In this document: positions 56,238 through 64,000 of the stretch, piece by piece
How the letters are laid out: the number at the start of each line of letters is the position of its first letter
Numbering within the stretch: position 1 is the first letter of the stretch
Assembly: GCA_963704515.1 (NCBI GenBank)
Contig: OY969913.1
Span: forward strand, 2,666,001-2,730,000
DNA: 64,000 bases
DNA from: VRUE01 sp963704515
GTDB lineage: Bacteria; Actinomycetota; Thermoleophilia; Solirubrobacterales; 70-9
Direction of reading: 5' to 3'
Notes under the pieces: generated by a model
Seen by the model: only the letters and a program-made list of their open reading frames with translations
Database searches by the model: none
Told to the model about the DNA's origin: nothing
Program-made: the position numbers and the translations under genes

Positions 56238-57029
56238 CTAGATCAGCTTCCTCTCGTCAAGCCAGGCGACGATCTTTTCGACCGTCTCGTTGGTGTCCTC
56301 GTCCTCGATGATCTCGCCGGCCTGCTTGGCGGGCGGCGGGTTGAGGGCCAGGACCGATGTCTTCGAACCGTCGGCGCCGACCATGCCGCCTTCGATGCCG
56401 ACGTCGCCGGTTGCCTTGGCGTCGAGCGGCTTCTTCTTGGCGCCCATGATCGCCTTGAGGCTCGGGTAGCGGGGCTCGTTGATCGCGTCGCCGACGCTGA
56501 TCACGGCGGGCAGCTCGAGCTCGACGGTGTCGTAGCCGTACTCGGCCTGGCGCTCGCAGCGCAGCTTGCCGTCGGTCACGTCGATCTTGATCACCTGGGT
56601 CAGCGAGGGCATCTTCAGGTGGTCGGCGACGACGGCGCCGATCGTGTAGCACTCGCCGTCATCGGACTGCTGGCCGAGCAGGACCAGGTCCGGGCTCTCG
56701 GCCTCCAGCACCTTGGCCAGCGAGTAGCCGGTGGCGCAAACGTCGGAGCCGGCGAGCGCCTCGTCGGAGAGGTGCACGGAGCGATCCGCTCCGAGCGCGA
56801 CCGCCTTGTGCAGGGCGCGGACCGCCGAGTCGGGGCCCATCGTCACGGCGACGACCTCCTCGACCGGAATGGCGCCGCCCTCCTTGATCTGCATGGCGGC
56901 CTCGATGGCGTGTGTGTCGAAGGGGTTCAGGTTCTTCTCGCCGCTGCGGTCCAGTCGCATCGTGTTGGGGTCGATGCGCTTCTGAACGGCGGCGTCCGGA
57001 ACCTCCTTGACCAGGACGCAGATCTTCAA
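56238..57029 (-). CDS. etfB: Electron transfer flavoprotein beta subunit
   Basis: AMP/FAD-binding partner of EtfA, 263 residues. It has KICVLVKEVPDAAVQKRID, DTHAIEAAMQIKEGG, LLGQQSDDGECYTIGAVVADHLKMP, the recognition-like loop YGYDTVELELPAVISVG and RYPSLKAIMGAKKKP. First gene of the etfB-etfA-ETF-QO unit. A perfect 16-bp operator-like palindrome lies 35-50 nt upstream, suggesting control by a TetR-type fatty-acid regulator. Confidence 0.96.
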   Translation of the reverse strand: MKICVLVKEVPDAAVQKRIDPNTMRLDRSGEKNLNPFDTHAIEAAMQIKEGGAIPVEEVVAVTMGPDSAVRALHKAVALGADRSVHLSDEALAGSDVCATGYSLAKVLEAESPDLVLLGQQSDDGECYTIGAVVADHLKMPSLTQVIKIDVTDGKLRCERQAEYGYDTVELELPAVISVGDAINEPRYPSLKAIMGAKKKPLDAKATGDVGIEGGMVGADGSKTSVLALNPPPAKQAGEIIEDEDTNETVEKIVAWLDERKLI

Positions 57030-57063
57030 GTTTCAAGCCTCCTTGGCTGAGTTCTCTAGCTGG

Positions 57064-57079
57064 TTGACTGACCAGTCAA
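57064..57079. promoter_or_regulatory. TetR-like operator palindrome upstream of etfB
   Basis: TTGACTG / CAGTCAA with a 2-nt AC spacer makes a perfect 16-bp inverted repeat, 35-50 nt upstream of the etfB ATG. The form resembles operators of TetR-family regulators of fatty-acid degradation in actinobacteria and Thermus. The regulator gene is not nearby. Confidence 0.6.
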
Positions 57080-57129
57080 TCAGTCTATCCATTGAAGTGG
57101 CGGCGGGAGGTTAGCGCCAGCGCCGTTCC

Positions 57130-57168
57130 GGTGCGCCTTTGCTCCCCATATCGGGGATAAGGCGCACC
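57130..57168. repeat. Hairpin between icmB and etfB promoter
   Basis: Perfect 10-bp arms 57130-57139 and 57159-57168, with an inner CCCC/GGGG pair (57144-57147, 57153-57156). It starts 9 nt after the icmB stop on the minus strand, so it could end icmB transcription, although no T-run follows. Confidence 0.55.
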
Positions 57169-57176
57169 GCAAGCGA

Positions 57177-57596
57177 TCAGACGTCGTCGCGCTCGGTCGC
57201 GTTCTCGCGGATGAACTCGACGATCTCGTCCGTGCCGGCCCCCGGTGTGAAGACCCCGGAGACCCCGAGCTTCTCCAGCTCGGGAATGTCCTCGGCCGGG
57301 ATCGTCCCCCCCACCGTGATCAGCACGTCCTCGACCCCCTGCGCCTTGAGCAGCTCGACCACCTTCGGCACCAGCGTCATATGCGCCCCCGACAGAATCG
57401 AGAGCCCCACCGCATCGGCATCCTCCTGGATCACCGTCTCAGCGATCTGCTCCGGCGTCTGATGCAACCCGGTGTAGATCACCTCCATGCCCGCATCCCG
57501 CAGCGCCCGAGCGATGATCTTCGCCCCACGATCATGCCCGTCCAAGCCAGGCTTGGCGACGACGACGCGGATCTTGCGGGCGGTTGCTGCCTCCAT
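57177..57596 (-). CDS. icmB: B12-binding small subunit of acyl-CoA mutase (isobutyryl-CoA type)
   Basis: 139-residue cobalamin-binding subunit. The motif DGHDRG (DxHxxG) supplies the His that replaces dimethylbenzimidazole, with SILSGAH and GGTIPAEDIP completing the B12 fold. The separate small-subunit arrangement and size match IcmB or archaeal MCM small subunits. I chose ATG 57596 (MEAATARKIRVVVAKPG), where similarity begins, and not an earlier ATG in the same frame. Its catalytic partner is probably the large subunit at 59233-60855. Confidence 0.9.
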   Translation of the reverse strand: MEAATARKIRVVVAKPGLDGHDRGAKIIARALRDAGMEVIYTGLHQTPEQIAETVIQEDADAVGLSILSGAHMTLVPKVVELLKAQGVEDVLITVGGTIPAEDIPELEKLGVSGVFTPGAGTDEIVEFIRENATERDDV

Positions 57597-57693
57597 TGCG
57601 GCGGGAACATTAGCGGCGGACGCGTCTTTGAGGTCGCAGATTGCGACCTCAAAGCAAGCCCAAGCCATCACGCCCATCGGCTACCTTGACTTC

Positions 57694-58008
57694 GTGCCCG
57701 ATGAGAGTCTGATCGCCGAGGCTGGTCGCCGCCTATCCAAAGCGGCTCCCGATGCACGCGTAATCCTCTTCGGCTCTCATGCTCGGGGGGACGCCGGTCC
57801 GGGGTCAGATCTCGATCTACTGGTGGTCGAGCCGGGCCTGAAAAGTCGCCGCGCCGAGTTTGTGCGGCTGCGGGAAGCGCTGGGCGCGATGAGCGTCCCG
57901 ATCGACCTGATCGTCGTCAGCTCGGAGCACGCCGATAGATGGGGACCGGTCCCCGGCACGTTGATGAACGAAGCCCTCCGAGACGGCCGTGTCATCGCCG
58001 GCGCTTGA
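57694..58008 (+). CDS. MNT-type nucleotidyltransferase (antitoxin candidate)
   Basis: 104 residues, minimal nucleotidyltransferase: FGSHARG (26-32), SDLDL with Asp39 and Asp41, and a third acidic residue Asp71 (PIDLIV). In MNT-HEPN toxin-antitoxin pairs this enzyme can add AMP to the HEPN partner and silence it. GTG 57694 is the start; it is divergent from icmB with 97 bp between. The end overlaps the HEPN gene by 20 nt. Confidence 0.83.
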   Translation: MPDESLIAEAGRRLSKAAPDARVILFGSHARGDAGPGSDLDLLVVEPGLKSRRAEFVRLREALGAMSVPIDLIVVSSEHADRWGPVPGTLMNEALRDGRVIAGA

Positions 58009-58399
58009 GCCAGAGCAGCTCGCCGCGATCCTCGCCAAAAAGGCATCCGATGACGCCGTGGCCGTACGTGAGATCGAGGGCAACTCAGATATCGCCGACA
58101 GCATTCTGGGCTTCCACGCCCAGCAGGCCATCGAGAAGTGGCTCAAGGCCGTCCTCGCCGCCAGCAACGTCACCTTCGAGTACACCCACGACCTCCGACA
58201 TCTCATCGGGCTCGTAGAGGCCGCCGGACTCCCCTTCCCGCTAGACGTACCTCAAATCGTGATGTTCACGGAGTTTGCAGTCCCCCTGCGATACGAGGAT
58301 CTGCTCGACGCGGAGCCGCTCGACCGACCCACCGCCGTCACTCTCGTGAACGAAGTCGGTGCGTGGGCTCAGGGTGTGTTGAGCGCGGACAACCGATAA
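57989..58399 (+). CDS. HEPN-domain protein (toxin candidate)
   Basis: 136 residues, all-helical HEPN fold: AILAKKASDDAVAV, GFHAQQAIEKWLKAVLAAS, YTHDLRHLIGLVEA. It is the PF05168-like type; the RNase motif of HepT-type toxins (Rx4-6H) is not obvious, so RNase action is unproven. It forms a pair with the overlapping nucleotidyltransferase and is convergent with the TIR-like gene 27 bp away. Confidence 0.8.
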   Translation: MSSPALEPEQLAAILAKKASDDAVAVREIEGNSDIADSILGFHAQQAIEKWLKAVLAASNVTFEYTHDLRHLIGLVEAAGLPFPLDVPQIVMFTEFAVPLRYEDLLDAEPLDRPTAVTLVNEVGAWAQGVLSADNR

Positions 58400-58426
58400 G
58401 TAGCCGCACTAGCGACCTTCCAACGG

Positions 58427-59232
58427 TCATGCTTTGTTGGGCTCATCTCGCTCAGATTCTCCCCTTTTGAGGTAGTACCGCGTTCCTCTACGCTGGCCCT
58501 TCGACTCTAGGTCGCCCGAGTCCAGTAGGGGCCGAGTGATGTTCTGCGCATACTCGATGGGGACCCCGAGTTGGGAGGCAATGCCCCCCATCTGAATTCC
58601 CGGATTAGCCTTGACTATTCCTGGGACCTTGCTCTGCAGTCCGTCCAACAGATCTTTGAACGACTCCCCTGACGCTGACCCCGTGGCCGCCTCCTCACCC
58701 GATGACCCAAACTGCTGCTCCATGAGTCGCCGAAGCTGGACCTTCAAAGAAGAGAAATCGTCGTACTGGAGACGGTCGATCCCTCCCAAGTCGGAGGGAA
58801 CGTCAGTCTCGTCGTGAGACGGATCGAAGAGGATGTAGTAATCCTCGTCCAGGCCCACCGCGATCCCCAGCTCAAGTGCCACATTGGCATTCCAGCTCGT
58901 AATATCGAAGATGCTGAAGGTTGATTGTTCGATCATCCCTTTGATCTTGTCCAGTATCTGCCTGTTGGTGATCTGCTCGTCTGCGTAGAGAAACGTAACT
59001 TCAAACTCCTTGCCGACGGCAGCGAAAGACTCGCGGTAGTCGTTGCGAGAGAAGGAATACGGGTAAGCCACGAATACTGTCTTTGGAAGCTTCGGCTCGG
59101 CCGCGGCCACCTGCAAGCGTGCGGACTGCAGATCCCCCCACGTAAGGCGCGGTGAATCCGTGAACGTCACAAGATCAGGGTCCAGTTCCGAGCTACTGGG
59201 AACGAATATCTGAAACTTGCTGTCTTCGTCCA

Positions 59233-59233
<1 letters not shown>
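58427..59233 (-). CDS. TIR-like nucleotide-binding protein with winged-helix C-terminus
   Basis: 268 residues. After a 48-residue N-terminal part, a Rossmann-like domain runs from about 52 to 150: VFVAYPYSFSRNDYR, FLYADEQITNRQILDKI, IFDITSWNANVALELG with Glu121 in the place of the catalytic Glu of TIR-like NADases and deoxyribosyltransferases. A Ser/Gly-rich linker leads to a C-terminal winged helix (IASQLGVPIEYAQNITRPLL, 218-237). GTG 59233 overlaps the icmA stop (TAGTG). Codon use looks less GC-rich than its neighbours. A defence or stress effector is plausible. Confidence 0.65.
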
Positions 59234-60855
<1,622 letters not shown>

Positions 60856-60870
60856 GCCCGCAGTCTAGTT

Positions 60871-60925
60871 GGGACGTGCCGGTCTTTAGAGGTCCATATG
60901 GGTATCTAAGGGACGGCACGTCCCC
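60871..60925. repeat. 55-bp palindromic element (copy F)
   Basis: Second copy of the 55-bp unit at 36093-36147, in the same orientation: first 11 and last 25 bases identical, same length. Here the arms pair less perfectly (60871-60880 with 60915-60924). It lies 15 nt upstream of the icmA ATG and 13 nt after the SCO1-like stop, so it would be in the icmA leader. Confidence 0.8.
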
Positions 60926-60938
60926 CCGGGGGCGGGGG

Positions 60939-61571
60939 CTACTGGGTGGATTCGCCGGCTAGGACCTTGAGGTCGTTGCTGACCCAAGTCGGCAGGAAGG
61001 GGTAGACCATCCCGGCTCGCTCGAAGCCCTTGGCGTCGATCAGGTACATCGCGTCGGTGTGTTCGATGTCGCCGGTGGTGCGTCGCACTTCGATCCCGTA
61101 CTTGCGCCAGACCGGTTCCAGCGCCGCCTTCGGGCCCAGTAGCCAGCGCCATTCGAAGGGCGCCAGGCCGAAGCGCTTGATCGCGCGGCGCGCCGAGCCG
61201 GGCGTGTCGGCCCAGGGGTTGACGCTGACCGCGACGACGACCGGCCGCTCGGAGCGCGGCACCATGCGAAAGGCGGCGGCCAGCGCCCGACCCTCGAGCG
61301 GGCACTCCTGATGGCATTGGGAGTCCATGAAGGTGAGGATTACCGGCCTGCCGCGCAGCGACCCAAGCGAGAGGCGCCGGCCCGCCTGGTCGGGCAGGGC
61401 GAACGCCGGAGCCCGTCGCAGCCCCGTCGGCCATACCGCCTGGCCGCGCACCTCGGGAAGGGCGCCCGCCTCTCCCGAGCTGCCGCTCGTCAGCTGGTGG
61501 ATGCCCACGCCAAGCCCGATGCCGGCGAGAGCGGCCATCGCAACCGCGGCAACAGCGGTCCGTCGGCTCAA
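60939..61571 (-). CDS. SCO1/SenC-family copper chaperone for cytochrome oxidase
   Basis: Membrane-anchored thioredoxin-fold protein that delivers copper to the CuA site. About 210 residues from TTG 61571 (MSRRTAVAAVAMAALAG, a signal-anchor), whose TTG overlaps the preceding stop. The copper ligands are CHQEC (Cx3C) and a His in IEHTDAMYLID. A TTG 30 nt further upstream would lengthen the protein. It belongs to the cytochrome oxidase cluster. Confidence 0.88.
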   Translation of the reverse strand: MSRRTAVAAVAMAALAGIGLGVGIHQLTSGSSGEAGALPEVRGQAVWPTGLRRAPAFALPDQAGRRLSLGSLRGRPVILTFMDSQCHQECPLEGRALAAAFRMVPRSERPVVVAVSVNPWADTPGSARRAIKRFGLAPFEWRWLLGPKAALEPVWRKYGIEVRRTTGDIEHTDAMYLIDAKGFERAGMVYPFLPTWVSNDLKVLAGESTQ

Positions 61572-61702
61572 GGGTGCTTCCTGCTCGCCACCGCGTACCA
61601 AGTGAGCACGGCGATCAGCACGACCAGCGGGAAGACGGTCGAGAAGACGCCTGAAAAGCTCGTCCAGCCAGCGGTTGCGAACAGCGGCGAAATCATCTGC
61701 AT
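61568..61702 (-). CDS. Small membrane protein in the oxidase cluster
   Basis: 44 residues from ATG 61702 with one membrane helix (FPLVVLIAVLTWYAVAS) and a short basic tail. The ATG lies 1 nt from the ctaG stop and the end overlaps the SCO gene start (TTGA), so it is translated with its neighbours. It may be a small oxidase or assembly subunit; no family recognised. Confidence 0.6.
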   Translation of the reverse strand: MQMISPLFATAGWTSFSGVFSTVFPLVVLIAVLTWYAVASRKHP

Positions 61703-61703
61703 C

Positions 61704-62564
61704 TCATCCAACTCCTGTCGGCATCGGCTTTGCCGGAGCACGTCCCGGCGCGTTGCGGGGCTCAAGCAAACGGTAGGCGATCAGGACGATCGCGATCGTG
61801 TAGGCGAGCGAGCCGGGCACCCACATGACGCCCGCCGCCAACTGCTGATCGGCGAGAGCCGAGATGTTCCCCGGCCGGCTTGCCTGCTCGGCATAGGCCC
61901 CGTACAGCGGCGAGGAGGCCGAGGCGAGGACGATCGCCAGCACCCAACCGACCACCATTGTCGAGGCGAGGTAGGCGAGCTTCGCCGACTCGCTCAGCGG
62001 CGAGCGCCAGGGCGGCGAATCGACGACGCGCGTCCAGAAGAGCAGCGCCGTGGCGAAGAAGAGAAAGTGCTCGAGCGCGTGGACCGCGGGCCAGCGCAGG
62101 GCGGCGTCGTAGAGGACGGGCAGATGCCAGGCGCAGAAGGTGAGGTTGAAGATCAGCCAGGAGACGAGCCCGCCGCCGGCGACCGCCGCCGCTCGACGCA
62201 GCGGGGCGAAGCCGGGGCCGGCGACCTCGCGGGCCAGTGAACGGCGCAGCGAGATCGGCAGGCCGCGCCACATCCGCATCCAGGGCCGGGCAAGCGCCAG
62301 CAGCGGCGTTGCGACCCCGATCAGCAGGATGTGCTGGACCATGTGCGCCCAGAAGAGCTCGTCAGCGAACTCGTCGAGCGGAGAGTCGACCGCGGCGAGG
62401 ATCGCCAGCAGGCCGCCGGCGAAGGCCGCCAGGCGCCAGCCCTCGCCGGCGCCGACCGACCGCCCCCTCCCGCGGCCGCCCAGCCAGTAGAGCGTCGCGG
62501 CGCAGAGAACCCAGAGCAGCGCCGGGCCGCCGGTCCAGTCCAGGGGCGTGGCGAGCGAGTCCAT
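61704..62564 (-). CDS. ctaG: Cytochrome c oxidase assembly protein CtaG (Caa3 type)
   Basis: 286 residues, seven or so membrane segments. It carries conserved His/acidic residues in HMVQHILLIGVATP, FCAWHLPVLYDAAL and HALEHFLFFATALLFW, matching the CtaG_Caa3 family needed for caa3-oxidase assembly (unrelated to the Cox11-type CtaG). It lies 6 nt downstream of the subunit III gene. Confidence 0.9.
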   Translation of the reverse strand: MDSLATPLDWTGGPALLWVLCAATLYWLGGRGRGRSVGAGEGWRLAAFAGGLLAILAAVDSPLDEFADELFWAHMVQHILLIGVATPLLALARPWMRMWRGLPISLRRSLAREVAGPGFAPLRRAAAVAGGGLVSWLIFNLTFCAWHLPVLYDAALRWPAVHALEHFLFFATALLFWTRVVDSPPWRSPLSESAKLAYLASTMVVGWVLAIVLASASSPLYGAYAEQASRPGNISALADQQLAAGVMWVPGSLAYTIAIVLIAYRLLEPRNAPGRAPAKPMPTGVG

Positions 62565-62570
62565 CGCCGC

Positions 62571-63158
62571 TCAGACCAGGTAGAGGACGATCCAGGCGAG
62601 CACGCCGATCGCCGCCAGCAGCGCCCAGTAGGCGGCGCCGGCGGTAAAGCCCTCCGGCGGGGGCGCCCCCTTGTTCCGCAGCCCGGAGGCAAAGACCGTC
62701 TCCAGCCTGTACATCGCCAGCAGGGCGACGACCACGTAGAGCGCGGTCCAGCCGAAGAAGACGCTGGCGTAGCCGCCGCTTTCGGGGCCGAACGGAATAT
62801 GGGCGTACTCGAAGCACTGGGCCACGCACCCGAACAGCGCGAGCGCCAGGGAGACTCCCGACGCGGCGACCCAGCGGCCGCCCCTGCGCGCCGCGCGCGC
62901 GGCGTAGCCGAAGGCAGCGGCGCTGAGCGCGAAGGCGGCGGCGATCGCGATCCCGTAGCCACTCGGCGGTTCAACCCCGGCCGGCTGCCAGAGCCCGTTG
63001 TTGTCGAGCGAGCGCAGGTAGAAGTAGGCGAAGACGAAGCCGAGGAAGAACATGATCGTCGCCCCGGCCAGCAGGCCGAAGCCGATCCGGTCGATGCGCT
63101 CGTGCAGCTCCGCGGTCTCCGCGTAGCTCGGGGACTGCGTCTGGGCTGAGGACTCCAT
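62571..63158 (-). CDS. ctaE: Cytochrome c oxidase subunit III
   Basis: 195 residues with five membrane segments, the short form seen in caa3-type and actinobacterial enzymes. Conserved elements are GFGLLAGATIMFFLGFVFAYFYLRS, FECAHI-like QCFEYAHIPF and SVFFGWTALYVVVALLAMYRLE. It lies 11 nt downstream of the subunit I gene. Confidence 0.9.
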   Translation of the reverse strand: MESSAQTQSPSYAETAELHERIDRIGFGLLAGATIMFFLGFVFAYFYLRSLDNNGLWQPAGVEPPSGYGIAIAAAFALSAAAFGYAARAARRGGRWVAASGVSLALALFGCVAQCFEYAHIPFGPESGGYASVFFGWTALYVVVALLAMYRLETVFASGLRNKGAPPPEGFTAGAAYWALLAAIGVLAWIVLYLV

Positions 63159-63169
63159 CGCCGGCCTCC

Positions 63170-64000
63170 CTACCCCGTCGCCTCGGCCGGTTGCGCCAGG
63201 GGCGGGGCCGGCGGCACTCCGTAGTCGTAGGGATCGGAATCGATCACCGGCGGGCGCTCGAAATTCTCAACCGGCACCGGTGTTGGCGTCTGCCACTCGA
63301 GCGACTTCGAGCCCCAGGGGTTGGCGGCAGCCGGCTTGCGCACGATCGCCAGCGAGTAGACCACGTTGGCGAGGAAGACCAGCATCGACGCCCCCAGCAC
63401 GAAGGCCGATACCGAGACCCAGATGTTGAGCCCCTGCAGGTGCGACGGGTAGGTCACCACGCGGCGCGGCATCCCCATCAGGCCGAGCGCGAAGAGCGGC
63501 GCGAAGGTCGAGTTGAAGGCGATGAACATCGTCCAGAAGTGGATCTTCCCCAGCCGCTCGTTGAGCTGCATCCCGAACATCTTCGGCACCCAGTAGTAGA
63601 CCGCGGCGAAGAAGGCGAAGACCAGGCCTCCCATGATCGTGTAGTGGAAGTGGGCCATGACGAAGAAGCTGCCGTGGGTGGCGACGTCGCTGGGCACGTC
63701 GGAGAGGAACACCCCGGATGCGCCGCCGATGAAGAAGTTGAAGAACCAGGCGAGGCAGAACAGCATCGGCACCGTGTAGCGGATCTTCGCTCGCCAGAGC
63801 GTCGCCATGCCGGCCAGGAAGACCAGGCCGGTCGGCACCGAGATCGACTCGGTGGAGAACATGTAGAAGGGCCGCAGGGTCGAGTTGAGCCCGCTGACGA
63901 AGAGGTGGTGCTGCCAGACGAAGAAGCTGAGCAGCATCACGCCGAGGATCCCCGCCACGGCGATCCGGTAGCCCCAGAGCGGTTTGCGGGCGAAGACGGG
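63170..64000 (-). CDS. ctaD: Cytochrome c oxidase subunit I, incomplete (N-terminus runs off the window end)
   Basis: Heme-copper oxidase catalytic subunit; only about 276 C-terminal residues are in the window, entering with PVFARKPLWGYRIA. Visible ligands are the CuB pair HH (WQHHLFVSG) and the HFH motif (MAHFHYTIMGG) that binds hemes a and a3. The N-terminal heme a His and the Tyr-His cross-link lie outside. The tail (about 80 residues) is Pro-rich and cytoplasmic. First gene of a ctaD-ctaE-ctaG-sco unit. Confidence 0.95.
   Translation of the reverse strand, partial: PVFARKPLWGYRIAVAGILGVMLLSFFVWQHHLFVSGLNSTLRPFYMFSTESISVPTGLVFLAGMATLWRAKIRYTVPMLFCLAWFFNFFIGGASGVFLSDVPSDVATHGSFFVMAHFHYTIMGGLVFAFFAAVYYWVPKMFGMQLNERLGKIHFWTMFIAFNSTFAPLFALGLMGMPRRVVTYPSHLQGLNIWVSVSAFVLGASMLVFLANVVYSLAIVRKPAAANPWGSKSLEWQTPTPVPVENFERPPVIDSDPYDYGVPPAPPLAQPAEATG

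Overview
The window is about 64 kb of very GC-rich DNA with dense, mostly minus-strand, tightly overlapping genes. It looks like a chromosome segment of a high-GC actinobacterium, most probably a deep lineage such as Thermoleophilia/Solirubrobacterales. The reasons are the rpmE-DUF1385-prfA-prmC-tsaC block, a WecA-type transferase beside a full F-type ATP synthase operon, a CtaG/Caa3-type oxidase cluster, MlaE permease pairs and frequent GTG/TTG starts. The lineage call is inference; no phylogeny or composition was computed.

Layout. 1-4.7 kb: NAD synthesis (nadA, nadC), an incomplete animal-type transketolase and an Fpg-like DNA glycosylase. 4.7-8.9 kb: an AlbA/GHKL-ATPase/winged-helix regulator with a repeated motif on both sides, an ECF sigma factor overlapping ogt, a hydrolase and a secreted protein. 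8.9-14.4 kb: prfB (decoded through a programmed frameshift), an NTF2-like protein, secA, hpf and comF. 14.4-24.3 kb: ahcY with a sugar nucleotidylyltransferase, then a coupled chain (AAA ATPase, M20 peptidase, LCP ligase, UDP-glucose dehydrogenase, nucleotidylyltransferase, Pgi/Pmi) that points to making and attaching cell-wall polysaccharide. 24.3-31.5 kb: complete ATP synthase operon (I-a-c-b-delta-alpha-gamma-beta-epsilon). 31.6-41.6 kb: wecA, DUF354 protein, glyA, a lysyl-oxidase-like protein, two MlaE permeases, tsaC, prmC, prfA, DUF1385 protein and rpmE. 41.6-53.5 kb: GGDEF protein, hydrolase, a polysaccharide cluster (DegT aminotransferase, an epimerase-glycosyltransferase fusion, deacetylase), a transporter, a beta-propeller protein, a large membrane protein and a lipoprotein. 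53.5-60.9 kb: ETF-quinone oxidoreductase, etfA, etfB and both subunits of a B12-dependent acyl-CoA mutase of isobutyryl-CoA type; the mutase genes are separated by an MNT-HEPN pair and a TIR-like gene. 60.9-64 kb: cytochrome oxidase genes (sco, ctaG, coxIII and incomplete coxI).

The most unusual features are: (i) CAAGTAG repeats flanking the AlbA regulator and occupying the nadC promoter region; (ii) long intergenic inverted repeats, including a 55-bp element present twice; (iii) a defence-like cassette between the mutase subunits; and (iv) several enzymes that lack textbook ligands or catalytic residues (lysyl-oxidase-like protein, ETF-QO, Fpg, an alpha/beta hydrolase).

I recognised no rRNA, tRNA, CRISPR array, IS element or phage gene. 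No gene-free stretch exceeds 300 bases; the longest, 43976-44190, holds only a doubtful small ORF start.
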